DNA from: Bacillus sp. UNC41MFS5
GTDB taxonomy: Bacteria; Bacillota; Bacilli; Bacillales_B; DSM-18226
Direction: 5' to 3'
DNA: 64,000 bases
NCBI RefSeq assembly: GCF_000686805.1
Contig: NZ_JMLP01000010.1
Coordinates: forward strand, 62,001-126,000
Shown here: positions 54,511 through 63,555 of the stretch, one piece after another
How positions within the stretch are numbered: the first letter of the stretch is position 1
Layout of the letters: the number at the start of each line of letters is the position of its first letter
Notes under the pieces: generated by a model
The model's input: only the letters and a program-made list of their open reading frames with translations
Database searches by the model: none
Told to the model about the DNA's origin: nothing
Made by a program: the position numbers and the translations under genes

Positions 54511-55263
54511 ATGAACGGAAATATTCATTCAATCGAAACATTAGGTACAGTCGACGGACCAGGGATCCGCTATGTTATTTTTACACAAGGCTGCCTATTG
54601 CGGTGCCAGTTTTGCCATAATGCTGATACATGGGAAATTGGCAGCGGTAAAGAAATGACCGTTTCCGAAATCATGGATGATCTTATGTCCTTTCTGCCTT
54701 TCATTCAGTCTTCTGGCGGAGGAATTACAGTGAGCGGTGGTGAACCATTGCTGCAAATCCCCTTCCTAACAGAACTGTTTAAGGAATGTAAAAAGAAAGG
54801 GATTCATACGACCATTGATTCTTCAGGTGGCTGCTTCTCTCATTCAAAGCTTTTTGTTGAACAAATAGAGGAGCTACTCCAGTATACTGACTTGATCCTA
54901 TTGGATTTGAAACATATTAACCGGAAAAAGCATATTCAATTAACAGGAATGGCCAATGACCATATACTTGAATTTGCAACATTCTTATCCGACCATCACG
55001 TTCCTATCTGGGTACGCCATGTGCTCGTCCCTACGGTAACAGATGACCCTGAAGATTTAACTAATCTTGGTGAATTCATTGGAACACTTAAAAACGTCCA
55101 AAAGATTGAAATTCTTCCCTACCACAAACTCGGTGTTTATAAATGGGAAGCACTCGGACATGAATATCAGCTCCATTCTGTTGAGCCACCCACAGAAGAA
55201 AACGTGGAGTTTGCCTATAAGAAGATAACTGCACACTGGAAGGCACCCATCCAAAAACACTGA
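54511..55263 (+). CDS. pflA: Pyruvate formate-lyase activating enzyme
   Basis: 250 residues, radical-SAM enzyme. The cluster motif CxxxCxxC is Cys28, Cys32, Cys35 in GCLLRCQFCHNADTW; SGGGITVSGGEPLLQ is the SAM-binding glycine block. It abstracts hydrogen from Gly716 of PflB. AAGGGGGA precedes the ATG. It is co-transcribed with pflB; a weak GC hairpin lies between the two genes. Confidence 0.97.
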   Translation: MNGNIHSIETLGTVDGPGIRYVIFTQGCLLRCQFCHNADTWEIGSGKEMTVSEIMDDLMSFLPFIQSSGGGITVSGGEPLLQIPFLTELFKECKKKGIHTTIDSSGGCFSHSKLFVEQIEELLQYTDLILLDLKHINRKKHIQLTGMANDHILEFATFLSDHHVPIWVRHVLVPTVTDDPEDLTNLGEFIGTLKNVQKIEILPYHKLGVYKWEALGHEYQLHSVEPPTEENVEFAYKKITAHWKAPIQKH

Positions 55264-55284
55264 TTCGATTGAATCAGTGTTTTT
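55253..55284 (+). terminator. Terminator of pflBA
   Basis: AAAAACACTGATTC-gatt-GAATCAGTGTTTTT; the pflA stop lies in the first arm. Confidence 0.93.
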
Positions 55285-55439
55285 AAATAGTAGGCATTAT
55301 TTGGCCGCCTTGAAACTTATACTTTATTGGCCAATAAGTAAATATCTTCATAATCTGCCATTTTGGCAAGTATTAAATTGATTCTTTCCCCTATCTCCTA
55401 TATACTCATATCATTGACATTTAAGTGAGGTGATAATAT

Positions 55440-55742
55440 TTGTTTCAATTGCTTATCGACAGTTCAGATATAAATGCCCTTAACGCTCTTTATGTAAGTA
55501 TCTTTTTAGGAATTGCTTTAAAATTATTATGGGCATGGAGTGTGGAATATTCTTTTGTTGGTTCCTTATCTGATCCGGCAAGGACAAATATTATTCACCC
55601 ATTGGTACTTTATCTTAAGACAAGTTGTTTAAATGGCAGCTTTATTCTGAAAAGAATTGTTATATATTTTCGTAGAAAAGAATATTCACAGGATGATTCT
55701 GAAGAACCTGTTTCCTCCCTTTCACTTAATAAATATTTATAA
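55440..55742 (+). CDS. Small membrane protein of unknown function
   Basis: 100 residues from TTG 55440 with GAGGTGATA upstream. One clear membrane helix (about 14-36) followed by a basic, then acidic tail. It ends 18 bases before the YidC-like gene and is probably co-transcribed, so it may work with the insertase. Family not recognised. Confidence 0.55.
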   Translation: MFQLLIDSSDINALNALYVSIFLGIALKLLWAWSVEYSFVGSLSDPARTNIIHPLVLYLKTSCLNGSFILKRIVIYFRRKEYSQDDSEEPVSSLSLNKYL

Positions 55743-55760
55743 ACCATTCTAGGAGGAAAT

Positions 55761-56552
55761 ATGAAAAACAAACGATCTTCATTCATTATTGTCACAATGT
55801 TAGCTTTAACGACTTTATTATTATCTGCATGTTCATCTCAATCCCAAAATGGAAACAATAATGGATTTTTCCATACCTATTTTGTCGAACCTTTTTCAAC
55901 TTTTATCCATTATTTAGCGGAACTTTTTAATGGCAACTATGGTTTGTCAATTATTCTTGTTACGCTTATTATCAGGCTTGCCTTAATGCCGCTTATGTTA
56001 CGGCAGTATAAAAATCAAATGGCCATGAAGGAAAAGATGGATGTTTTAAAACCTGAAATGGATGTCATACAGACTAAAATGAAAACTGAAAAGGATCCAA
56101 AGAAAAAGCAGGAACTTCAAGCAGAAATGATGGGGCTTTATAAAAAGCATGGGGTAAATCCATTAAATATGGGCTGTTTACCATTGCTCATCCAAATGCC
56201 TATTTTAACTGGTTTCTATTATGCGATTCGTGGTTCAGAAGAGATTAAAACTCATGAGTTTTTATGGTTCAGTCTTGGAAATCCTGACATCATTATTACG
56301 ATTATTGCCGGTGTTATTTACTACTTCCAGTTTAAAGTTTCCCAGTCGAATATGCCTAGTGCACAGGCAGACCAAATGAAATATATGGGGTTACTCTCAC
56401 CATTAATGATTGTTATGTTTTCATTTAACGCACCAGCAGCCCTTCCCCTTTATTGGGTAGTTGGTGGTACGTTCCTGATTATTCAAACGATGATTAGCAG
56501 AAGTCTTTATCAAACAAATAAGACACCTAAGGTTCCAGTCAAACAAAAATAG
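55761..56552 (+). CDS. yidC: Membrane protein insertase YidC/OxaA family
   Basis: 263 residues. A lipoprotein signal ends LLSAC (Cys24). Five helices, with the conserved Arg in LIIRLALMPLM that forms the hydrophilic groove, the cytoplasmic coiled-coil (MKEKMDVLKPEMDVIQTKMK) and GCLPLLIQMPILTGFYYAI. It inserts membrane proteins. It is not next to rnpA/rpmH, so it is likely a second copy (YqjG/YidC2-like) rather than SpoIIIJ. The C-terminal tail is short and basic. Confidence 0.93.
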   Translation: MKNKRSSFIIVTMLALTTLLLSACSSQSQNGNNNGFFHTYFVEPFSTFIHYLAELFNGNYGLSIILVTLIIRLALMPLMLRQYKNQMAMKEKMDVLKPEMDVIQTKMKTEKDPKKKQELQAEMMGLYKKHGVNPLNMGCLPLLIQMPILTGFYYAIRGSEEIKTHEFLWFSLGNPDIIITIIAGVIYYFQFKVSQSNMPSAQADQMKYMGLLSPLMIVMFSFNAPAALPLYWVVGGTFLIIQTMISRSLYQTNKTPKVPVKQK

Positions 56553-56560
56553 TCAGATTG

Positions 56561-56594
56561 AAAAAAGAAGCCTCCTTGGATGCTTCTTTTTTTT
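56561..56594 (+). terminator. Terminator of the yidC-like gene
   Basis: AAAAAAGAAGC/GCTTCTTTTTT with T8. Confidence 0.9.
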
Positions 56595-56627
56595 GGATAG
56601 TTTTTTACATTTAGACTGACATTTTTC

Positions 56628-57218
56628 TTATCTTTGCAACGTGTCTTTTAAATGGGTGCTTATGTCTTCCCATTCATCACGAAGGATACTAAAAAATACC
56701 GTATCCCTTACGTATCCATCAGAAATTATCCGATCTTTCCGTAATACTCCTTCTTTCATGGCACCGATTCTAGCAATCGCCTTTTGGGATCTTATATTTC
56801 GAGAATCCGTTTTTAATTGAACACGAGTAAGGTTCCAAACATCAAATGCATGGCTTAATAAAAGAAACTTACATTCAGTATTTACTTTGGTCCGCCATAC
56901 ATTCGGGTGATACCACGTCGACCCAATTTCCGCACTATTATGGTTAGGGAGAATATCTAAGAAACGTGTACTCCCTATGATATGATTTTTGTTGTCTACA
57001 ACCGTAAAGGTATAATCTGTCCCATTTTCACGTGCTTTTATGGCAGCGTTTATCATTTGTTCCATTTCTTCTCTCGAGCGAATTTTTGTCGCCATATATG
57101 TCCAGATTTCATCGGGTTTAGCTGCTTCCCACAAACCGTCTAAGTGGTTCATATTGACAGGAATTAATTTTACCGTTTCCCCTTGTAACGAAAATAAATC
57201 GTTCCACAATTTAGTCAT
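56628..57218 (-). CDS. GNAT-family N-acetyltransferase (RimJ/RimL-like)
   Basis: 196 residues from ATG 57218, which has AAGGGAGA upstream; the frame runs to 57335 without a site. Typical GNAT blocks: IGSTRFLDILPNHNSAEIGS, VWRTKVNTECKFLLLSHAFD and RIGAMKEGVLRKDRII. The family acetylates protein N-termini or small molecules from acetyl-CoA; the substrate is unknown. Confidence 0.85.
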   Translation of the reverse strand: MTKLWNDLFSLQGETVKLIPVNMNHLDGLWEAAKPDEIWTYMATKIRSREEMEQMINAAIKARENGTDYTFTVVDNKNHIIGSTRFLDILPNHNSAEIGSTWYHPNVWRTKVNTECKFLLLSHAFDVWNLTRVQLKTDSRNIRSQKAIARIGAMKEGVLRKDRIISDGYVRDTVFFSILRDEWEDISTHLKDTLQR

Positions 57219-57240
57219 AATATATTCTCCCTTATCCATA

Positions 57241-57270
57241 AGAAAAGACTGCGGGCTATGCTCCACAGTC
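57241..57270 (-). terminator. Terminator of the DUF6501-like gene
   Basis: GACTG.GG/CC.CAGTC on the minus strand followed by TTTTCTT, between the small gene and the GNAT gene. Confidence 0.65.
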
Positions 57271-57276
57271 CTCCTA

Positions 57277-57480
57277 TTATGCATCTTGAAAATATTCCTT
57301 GTAAAAGCCGCCAACTTTTCCTGTATTATCAACAATGTAATAAAATTCTTCTGTCTCGTTTTTTACATCATAGACTTTCCCAGCAGTTAAAGCATTATTG
57401 ACAAGATATTTTTTGGCATCCGTATGAACACATTTTATTTTTTTGATTGTTTCCCGATCACGCCATGATAGATGAATCAT
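57277..57480 (-). CDS. Conserved small protein, DUF6501-like
   Basis: 67 residues: MIHLSWRDRETIKKIKCVHT at the start and GKVGGFYKEYFQDA at the end. GAAAGGAAGGG precedes the ATG at 57480; the long upstream frame is not supported. It matches a conserved Bacillaceae family of unknown function with a predicted small beta-barrel. Divergent from sda. Confidence 0.75.
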   Translation of the reverse strand: MIHLSWRDRETIKKIKCVHTDAKKYLVNNALTAGKVYDVKNETEEFYYIVDNTGKVGGFYKEYFQDA

Positions 57481-57679
57481 TGCTGCACCCTTCCTTTCGT
57501 TCTTTGTCCCACTCCTAGTATAATCAAAATGGCTGGTGGTGCGCAACAAAATCAATATATTAAGGAATTGTGAACTATTTAAAAATTTTATTAATTTTGG
57601 GTTCTCAAATGACCAAAAAACCATTACAATTATAAAAACTGAATATTCAATCCATTTTCTCGAGGAGGCATTCATAAGT

Positions 57680-57814
57680 ATGAAAATTATGAGTAATGAG
57701 CAATTAGTTGTTTCGTATCGGGATGCATTAAAGTCTGACAAGGAAAAAGAATGGATTAAAATTTTAAAAGATGAAATCAAACGCCGTGGCCTAAGACCAT
57801 TTAAAAATCGTTAA
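57680..57814 (+). CDS. sda: Sporulation checkpoint inhibitor Sda
   Basis: 44 residues forming the Sda helical hairpin: MSNEQLVVSYRDALKSDKEK then EWIKILKDEIKRRGL, parallel to B. subtilis Sda (LSDELLIESY...FIELIENEIKRR). Sda binds sporulation kinases and blocks the phosphorelay when replication is perturbed. GAGGAGG lies upstream of ATG 57680. No clear DnaA box was found upstream, although sda is DnaA-controlled in B. subtilis. A KinB/KinE-like orphan kinase is also encoded in this window. Confidence 0.88.
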   Translation: MKIMSNEQLVVSYRDALKSDKEKEWIKILKDEIKRRGLRPFKNR

Positions 57815-57819
57815 CTCAA

Positions 57820-57849
57820 AAAAACCGCTGAAAGGATTCAGCGGTTTTT
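57820..57849 (+). terminator. Bidirectional terminator
   Basis: AAAAACCGCTG/CAGCGGTTTTT between the convergent sda and mnmH genes. Confidence 0.93.
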
Positions 57850-57854
57850 CATTT

Positions 57855-58943
57855 TCATCCCGTCTTAATTTCATTACTTGTTAACCCATTAGGATAAAAG
57901 GATAATTCTGTAAGTTTCTCTGCAATCTGATCAGCTGCCTCTACTGGATTATCAGCAACAATCTCAAAGAATTCCCCTTCATACTCTTGTTTCGCATGAT
58001 CATAGCGTGGATCATAATAGTGTTCAAGTAAAAGGTGAATCATATCCGGATAATTTCGATCAGATAACGCTTGGATGAGTGAATTTCTGATGTCAATAGC
58101 TTTAATACGCCTTAACACCTTTTCAATCCCATCAGAAATCTTATCAAAATACCATGGCTCATTCTGGTAAGGAAGTACATATTCCGCTACAAGTTGTGTT
58201 ACCCTTTGTTCAATCGGGGTATTTAGATTGATATTAATCCCCCCCATTTTTTTATCCATTAGTTCCTCTGTTTGAACGGCTTTACCAATTCTTTTGCTTT
58301 CCGCTTCCACGAGAAAATATTCAGCACCCTTTATTTCGGTAAGTCCTTTGAAAAGTAATGAGTCAAATGTTTTTTGATTATGACCATCCCCAAGGCCAAT
58401 CGTTCCGAATATCGAACCTCGATGCCCTGCCATCTCTTCAAGGTCTAATATTGGATAACCCCTTTTTTTCAAGACCTTTAAGACTTCCGTTTTCCCAACC
58501 CCTGTTAGTCCATGAAGGACAACAGCTTTGCCGGGAAGCATTGTTGGTAACTTTTCAAGAATATAGTGGCGGTACTCTTTATATCCACCCACTAGCCGAC
58601 TAGCATAAATACCTGCAAACTCCAGAAACGTGACCACGGCTTTACTTCTCATTCCGCCTCGCCAGCAATGGATAATCAGCTCGGTATCGTTGGAAATGAC
58701 TTTCTTAATCGTTTGTAATAGGACAGGAATTTTAGGAGAAACAATTTCCATCGCCTTCCATTTAGCATCCGCTGGTCCTTCTTGTTTATAAATCGTACCA
58801 ATTATCTGACGTTCTTCATCTGTAAATAAGGGAACATTAATTGCTCCAGGAATTGCACCATCATTAAACTCAATTGGTGAGCGTATGTCAATGATTATAG
58901 GATTCTTAATCGTAAAAAGGTCTTCGACAGTCATTTCTTTCAT
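57855..58943 (-). CDS. mnmH: tRNA 2-selenouridine synthase MnmH (SelU/YbbB)
   Basis: About 362 residues from ATG 58943 (AAGGAG upstream). The N-terminal rhodanese domain has catalytic Cys93 in IIHCWRGGMRSKAV (E. coli Cys97). The C-terminal P-loop domain has GLTGVGKTEVL near residue 149. It replaces sulfur with selenium at the wobble 2-thiouridine of tRNAs for Lys, Glu and Gln, through a geranylated intermediate, using selenophosphate made by SelD. No selD is in the window. Monocistronic. With the selenocysteine FdhF, this indicates two uses of selenium in the organism. Confidence 0.93.
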   Translation of the reverse strand: MKEMTVEDLFTIKNPIIIDIRSPIEFNDGAIPGAINVPLFTDEERQIIGTIYKQEGPADAKWKAMEIVSPKIPVLLQTIKKVISNDTELIIHCWRGGMRSKAVVTFLEFAGIYASRLVGGYKEYRHYILEKLPTMLPGKAVVLHGLTGVGKTEVLKVLKKRGYPILDLEEMAGHRGSIFGTIGLGDGHNQKTFDSLLFKGLTEIKGAEYFLVEAESKRIGKAVQTEELMDKKMGGININLNTPIEQRVTQLVAEYVLPYQNEPWYFDKISDGIEKVLRRIKAIDIRNSLIQALSDRNYPDMIHLLLEHYYDPRYDHAKQEYEGEFFEIVADNPVEAADQIAEKLTELSFYPNGLTSNEIKTG

Positions 58944-59009
58944 ATAACATCTACGCTCCTTATAAAATACTCTTATTGAATAAATCAAATATCTACTAGA
59001 AAACAAACA

Positions 59010-59031
59010 AAACTTCCACAACGGGAAGTTT
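59010..59031 (-). terminator. Terminator of the trp operon
   Basis: AAACTTCC/GGAAGTTT with TTTTGTTTG on the minus strand, about 95 bases after the trpA stop. Confidence 0.75.
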
Positions 59032-59126
59032 CGAAAAAAGTTAACTCATGTCAATTAGGATTTCTTACGTAATTATTATACAGGAAATACCCCTTGTATT
59101 CAAGGAGAGACAGTTATTCTGTGTGC

Positions 59127-59912
59127 TTATACCATTTTGGATATTGGTTTAAAAACAGACATTAACTTTTCCATTTCAACAAGTTTTCCGTTATGAAATT
59201 GATCCACAATTTTACTGCCAACAATAACTCCATCACAGTACTTGGTTAAGTCTAATATCTGTTCTTGGTTTGAAATGCCGAAGCCCGCCAAGACAGGGAT
59301 TGGACTTAGAGCTTTAACATTCTGTAAGAATTGATTCAATTCCGAATCATATTCATTTCTCACACCTGTAATCCCCTTAATTGTTACCGTGTATAAAAAT
59401 CCCTTGCCCTTATTTGCAATAGTTTTGATTCGCTCAATAGGTGTTGTGAGCGTGACAAGTCGAATTAATTCTATTTCAGCTTCTTCTAGCAGCGATGTAA
59501 TAATTCCTTCTTCTTCAATCGGTAAATCAGGAATAATACACCCGTCTACACCTGCATTCCGTATATCTTGGATAAATTCATTAATCCCATAACGATAAAT
59601 TGGATTTAAATAAGTCATAAGCAGGATTGGAACATTAATTTCCTTTCGTGCCTTACCTAGCTCAGTAATAATACTCTTTAGTTTTGTTCCATTTCCAAGC
59701 GCTCTAATACCCGCTTGCTGAATGGTTGGTCCATCGGCCACTGGATCTGAAAATGGTACCCCCACTTCAATGGCAGTTGCACCAAATTTCTCTAATAATT
59801 TAAGGCGATCACCCAAACATTCCAGCCCGCCATCTCCTGCCATGATGTAGGGAACAAACGCTTTTCTATTATTCTCTTTCATTTCTGCAAAAGTTTTTTC
59901 AAAACGATTCAT
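59127..59912 (-). CDS. trpA: Tryptophan synthase alpha subunit
   Basis: 261 residues, TIM barrel. Catalytic Glu is in ATAIEVGVPFSDPVADGP with the Asp in GCIIPDLPIEEEG; GFGISNQEQ binds phosphate. It cleaves indole-3-glycerol phosphate to indole. Last gene of the leftward trp operon, starting 4 bases after the trpB stop. Confidence 0.97.
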   Translation of the reverse strand: MNRFEKTFAEMKENNRKAFVPYIMAGDGGLECLGDRLKLLEKFGATAIEVGVPFSDPVADGPTIQQAGIRALGNGTKLKSIITELGKARKEINVPILLMTYLNPIYRYGINEFIQDIRNAGVDGCIIPDLPIEEEGIITSLLEEAEIELIRLVTLTTPIERIKTIANKGKGFLYTVTIKGITGVRNEYDSELNQFLQNVKALSPIPVLAGFGISNQEQILDLTKYCDGVIVGSKIVDQFHNGKLVEMEKLMSVFKPISKMV

Positions 59913-59915
59913 TTC

Positions 59916-61115
59916 TTATCTCTCCTCTCTTAAACGTGTTTTCACCGTATCAACATCTTTATCACCGCGCCCTGATAAGCACACTACAATTTTTTGCGAT
60001 TCGTCCATTTCTGCTGCCAGCTTCACTGCAAAAGCAATGGCATGCGCGCTCTCAAGTGCTGGGATGATTCCTTCCAGTCTAGATAAAAGCTGAAATGCAT
60101 CTAGCGCCTCTTTATCGGTAATCGACTGATATTTTGCACGACCAATGTCATGTAAATAGCTATGCTCCGGTCCAATGCCTGGATAATCTAGCCCGGCCGA
60201 GATTGAATGTGCTTCTTGAACTTGACCATCTTGGTCTTGTAATAGGTACATGAGTGCTCCGTGTAATACCCCTGGACTTCCTTTTGTTAAAGAGGCTGCA
60301 TGGTACTTTGTATCAACACCCTGTCCAGCTGCTTCTACCCCATAGAGACTAACTTCTTCATCCTCAATAAAGGAATAGAACATCCCCATTGCATTGCTTC
60401 CGCCGCCAATACATGCTACAACCGCATCAGGAAGCGACCCTTGGCTTAATTGGAATTGGTGTTTGGTTTCCTTACCAATCACACTTTGGAAATCCCTGAC
60501 CATCTGAGGAAATGGATGCGGCCCCATTACAGATCCCAATAAATAGTGAGTATCATCAACATTTTCTACCCAGTATCTTAATGCCTCATTTACTGCATCT
60601 TTCAATGTGGCGCTCCCAGAGGTAACACTAACGACCTTTGCTCCCAGCAATTCCATTCTAAAAACATTAAGGGCCTGCCTTTTGATGTCCTCTTCACCCA
60701 TGAACACGATACAATCAAGATTTAATAAGGCACAAACGGTCGCAGTTGCTACACCATGCTGGCCAGCTCCCGTTTCAGCGACGATTTTTTTCTTTCCCAT
60801 ACGTACGGCTAATAGTGCCTGCCCAATAGCATTATTAATTTTATGGGCACCTGTATGGTTTAAATCTTCTCTTTTAAGAAAAATCTTAGCTCCTCCGGCA
60901 TGTCTTGTAAGATTATCTGCATAATACAATGGCGTTTCTCTACCAACATAGTTTTTTAATAACTCTTGAATTTCCGCTTGAAAGGATGGATCCTTTTTCG
61001 CACTTTCATACGCTTCACCAAGTTCTATTACTGCTTTCATCAATGTCTCAGGGACAAATCTTCCCCCGAAAATGCCGAAGTGGCCTTTCTCATTTGGCAA
61101 TGTATATGTGTTCAT
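59916..61115 (-). CDS. trpB: Tryptophan synthase beta subunit
   Basis: 399 residues. The PLP lysine is in [12 protein letters not shown], the glycine loop is [11 protein letters not shown], and [17 protein letters not shown] forms the indole tunnel region. It condenses indole with serine. Length is the usual one. Starts 6 bases after trpF. Confidence 0.98.
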   Translation of the reverse strand: MNTYTLPNEKGHFGIFGGRFVPETLMKAVIELGEAYESAKKDPSFQAEIQELLKNYVGRETPLYYADNLTRHAGGAKIFLKREDLNHTGAHKINNAIGQALLAVRMGKKKIVAETGAGQHGVATATVCALLNLDCIVFMGEEDIKRQALNVFRMELLGAKVVSVTSGSATLKDAVNEALRYWVENVDDTHYLLGSVMGPHPFPQMVRDFQSVIGKETKHQFQLSQGSLPDAVVACIGGGSNAMGMFYSFIEDEEVSLYGVEAAGQGVDTKYHAASLTKGSPGVLHGALMYLLQDQDGQVQEAHSISAGLDYPGIGPEHSYLHDIGRAKYQSITDKEALDAFQLLSRLEGIIPALESAHAIAFAVKLAAEMDESQKIVVCLSGRGDKDVDTVKTRLREER

Positions 61116-61120
61116 TCCCT

Positions 61121-61738
61121 TTACCTCCCTACAGGTATGCTTTTTGCTTTTTCTATGAATGATTTAACCTTTTCTAAATCCTTTTTTCCGTCGGTTTCTA
61201 CCCCCGAACTAACATCTACCATATATGGTCGAATAATATTAATTGCTTCTTCCACATTGTTTGCATGCAAACCGCCGGCCAGGATGACTTTTTGCCTAGA
61301 AATCAATTCAGGATTCACGTCATTCCAATTAAACACCGTCCCATTTCCACCTCTGTATTTTCCTTTGGGACTATCAAGTAAAATAAAATCACTTGGAAAG
61401 TTAGCAAAAGCGTCTAAGCTTTCATTTCCTTGAAAACTGATTGATTTTATTACAGGTAAGGAAAGTGATGCACTAAATGAAGCTGGTTCGTCTCCGTGTA
61501 ATTGAATATGGGTTAGACCTACCGTGGAAGCAATGTGTTCGATTACTTCACTTGTCTCATTTACAAAGACACCGACCTTATCCACCTCATTAGGTAAATG
61601 TGCAATAATCTCTTGCGCCTTCTCAACGGATATTCTACGCTTACTTTCTGCAAAGACAAACCCGATTGCATCGGCACCATATTGAGCCGCCGCGATGCCC
61701 GTTTCGATATCAGTGATTCCACAAATTTTCACCTTCAT
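61121..61738 (-). CDS. trpF: Phosphoribosylanthranilate isomerase
   Basis: 205 residues, TIM barrel. Catalytic Cys is in VKICGIT and the Asp in [19 protein letters not shown] binds phosphate. It overlaps trpC by 4 bases (ATGA). Confidence 0.96.
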   Translation of the reverse strand: MKVKICGITDIETGIAAAQYGADAIGFVFAESKRRISVEKAQEIIAHLPNEVDKVGVFVNETSEVIEHIASTVGLTHIQLHGDEPASFSASLSLPVIKSISFQGNESLDAFANFPSDFILLDSPKGKYRGGNGTVFNWNDVNPELISRQKVILAGGLHANNVEEAINIIRPYMVDVSSGVETDGKKDLEKVKSFIEKAKSIPVGR

Positions 61739-62526
61739 CTTTTAACGCCCCCATTTAGAGGTAAGCGAAAGTTCAAAAAGGATTGTTTCACATCAACACT
61801 TTTCATTAACGCTTCTCCCACTAAAATCCCATGAGCTCCTGCATCTCTTACACGTGCTACATCGGCCTGATGATGAATACCGCTCTCACTAATAAGAAAA
61901 GCACCCGTGCTTTTTATAATAGGAGCTAATGTCTCAGTCACCTCAAGCGATACATGAAACGTCTTTAAGTCGCGATTATTAACTCCAATCAACTTCGCAC
62001 CTGTTTTAAGTGCACTTTCCAATTCATTCTGATTATGAACCTCCACTAATACTTCAAGGCCTAAACCCTTCGCATATTGAAAAAGTTCAACCAATTTCTG
62101 TTCATCTAAGGCAGCTACTATCAATAAAATGATATCTGCACCATTCGAAGCAGCAAGCTTTATTTGTAGTTCATCTATTATAAAGTCCTTACAGAGAATC
62201 GGCAGATTTACTTTACTCCGAACTGCTCTTAAATCGGAGAAAGAGCCTTTAAAAAAAGTTTGGTCCGTTAGAACAGAAATAGCTGACGCGCCATATGCTT
62301 CATATTGTCCCGCCTGGAATGCAGGATCAATTGAATTATTAATTATCCCTTTCGAAGGCGATGCCCGCTTAAACTCTGAGATAATCGATATTTGATCTGT
62401 TGTTTTTAGTTTTTGAATAAAAGATTTTCTCGGCTGGTTTGTTTCTTCGAATCGTTGGTTCCCTTCACGCAGGAATTGAACTTCTTTTCTCTTTTGGTCA
62501 ATAATTTTATCTAAGATGGTTGCCAC
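61735..62526 (-). CDS. trpC: Indole-3-glycerol phosphate synthase
   Basis: 263 residues, TIM barrel with ISEFKRASPSKG, LCKDFIIDELQI (catalytic Lys) and IGVNNRDLKTF. It starts with GTG placed directly after the trpD stop (TAA-GTG), so initiation is probably coupled to trpD termination. Confidence 0.97.
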   Translation of the reverse strand: MATILDKIIDQKRKEVQFLREGNQRFEETNQPRKSFIQKLKTTDQISIISEFKRASPSKGIINNSIDPAFQAGQYEAYGASAISVLTDQTFFKGSFSDLRAVRSKVNLPILCKDFIIDELQIKLAASNGADIILLIVAALDEQKLVELFQYAKGLGLEVLVEVHNQNELESALKTGAKLIGVNNRDLKTFHVSLEVTETLAPIIKSTGAFLISESGIHHQADVARVRDAGAHGILVGEALMKSVDVKQSFLNFRLPLNGGVKR

Positions 62527-63555
62527 TTAAATCGCCTCTTTCTGCCCTGCTGCTTTAGATTTTTCAATCAAAGTAGTTAATTTTTCATAAGCAGCGCCAG
62601 AATCAATGATCTCTCTTGCCACGTGAATACCTTCCTTAATGGAATTTGCTTTTCCAGCTGTAAAGATTCCGAGGCCCGAATTAATTAATACCGTGTCACG
62701 GTAAGCGCCCTTTTCCCCTTTTAACACATTGATTAATATTTCAGCATTTTCCTTAGAATCTCCGCCCCTAATACAACTGTTATCATATTGTGGGAGATTG
62801 ATTTCTTCTGGGAAGAATGACTGATTTGTAATGACGCCATTCTCTAAAATAGTTAAATGATTTTCCCCTTGAAGCGATGCTTCATCCATAAAGCCTGCTC
62901 CATTAATAACAACGGCCCGCTTGCGTCCTAACTTTAAAAGCACTTCAGCAAACACATTTAATAAATCTCTCCGATACACACCCAACAATTGATAGTCCAA
63001 CTCAATCGGGTTTGTAAGTGGTCCAATAAAGTTAAATATCGTTGGAATCTTTAATTGTTTTCGAACGGTCATGACTTTCTTTAATTTGGGATGAACATTT
63101 GGTGCAAATAAAAAGGATAAGCCGATTTCCTGCAGAATTTCTTCTGTTCTCTCTGCTGAAAGATTTAAATTAATCCCTAAGTATTCTAATACGTCGGCAC
63201 TGCCTGTTTTACTGGAAACACTTCGATTTCCATGCTTGGCAACAGGAATTCCAGCACCAGCAATCACAAAAGCAGATGTAGTGCTCACATTAAAACTGGA
63301 AGAACCATCTCCTCCTGTCCCGCAGTTATCAAGAACGCCTGAAAATTTCTCGTTAAATTTCAATGTATTTGCCTTCATTGCTTTTACTATTCCGGTAATT
63401 TCTTCGACTGTTTCTCCTTTTGATTTCAAACCCATTAAGAAGGCAGCAATTTCAGATTCTGAAACCTCTTCACCTAAAATGAAACTAACGGCTTCTTTCA
63501 TTTGGTTTTCAGAAAATGATTCACGTTCAGCTAATTGGAGTAAATAATTCTTCAT
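62527..63555 (-). CDS. trpD: Anthranilate phosphoribosyltransferase
   Basis: 342 residues. The PRPP-binding block is DNCGTGGDGSSSFNVST, and KHGNRSVSSKTGSADVLE follows. It adds phosphoribosyl to anthranilate. It overlaps the end of trpG by 29 bases; GAGAGGATG in trpG serves as the ribosome site. Confidence 0.97.
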   Translation of the reverse strand: MKNYLLQLAERESFSENQMKEAVSFILGEEVSESEIAAFLMGLKSKGETVEEITGIVKAMKANTLKFNEKFSGVLDNCGTGGDGSSSFNVSTTSAFVIAGAGIPVAKHGNRSVSSKTGSADVLEYLGINLNLSAERTEEILQEIGLSFLFAPNVHPKLKKVMTVRKQLKIPTIFNFIGPLTNPIELDYQLLGVYRRDLLNVFAEVLLKLGRKRAVVINGAGFMDEASLQGENHLTILENGVITNQSFFPEEINLPQYDNSCIRGGDSKENAEILINVLKGEKGAYRDTVLINSGLGIFTAGKANSIKEGIHVAREIIDSGAAYEKLTTLIEKSKAAGQKEAI

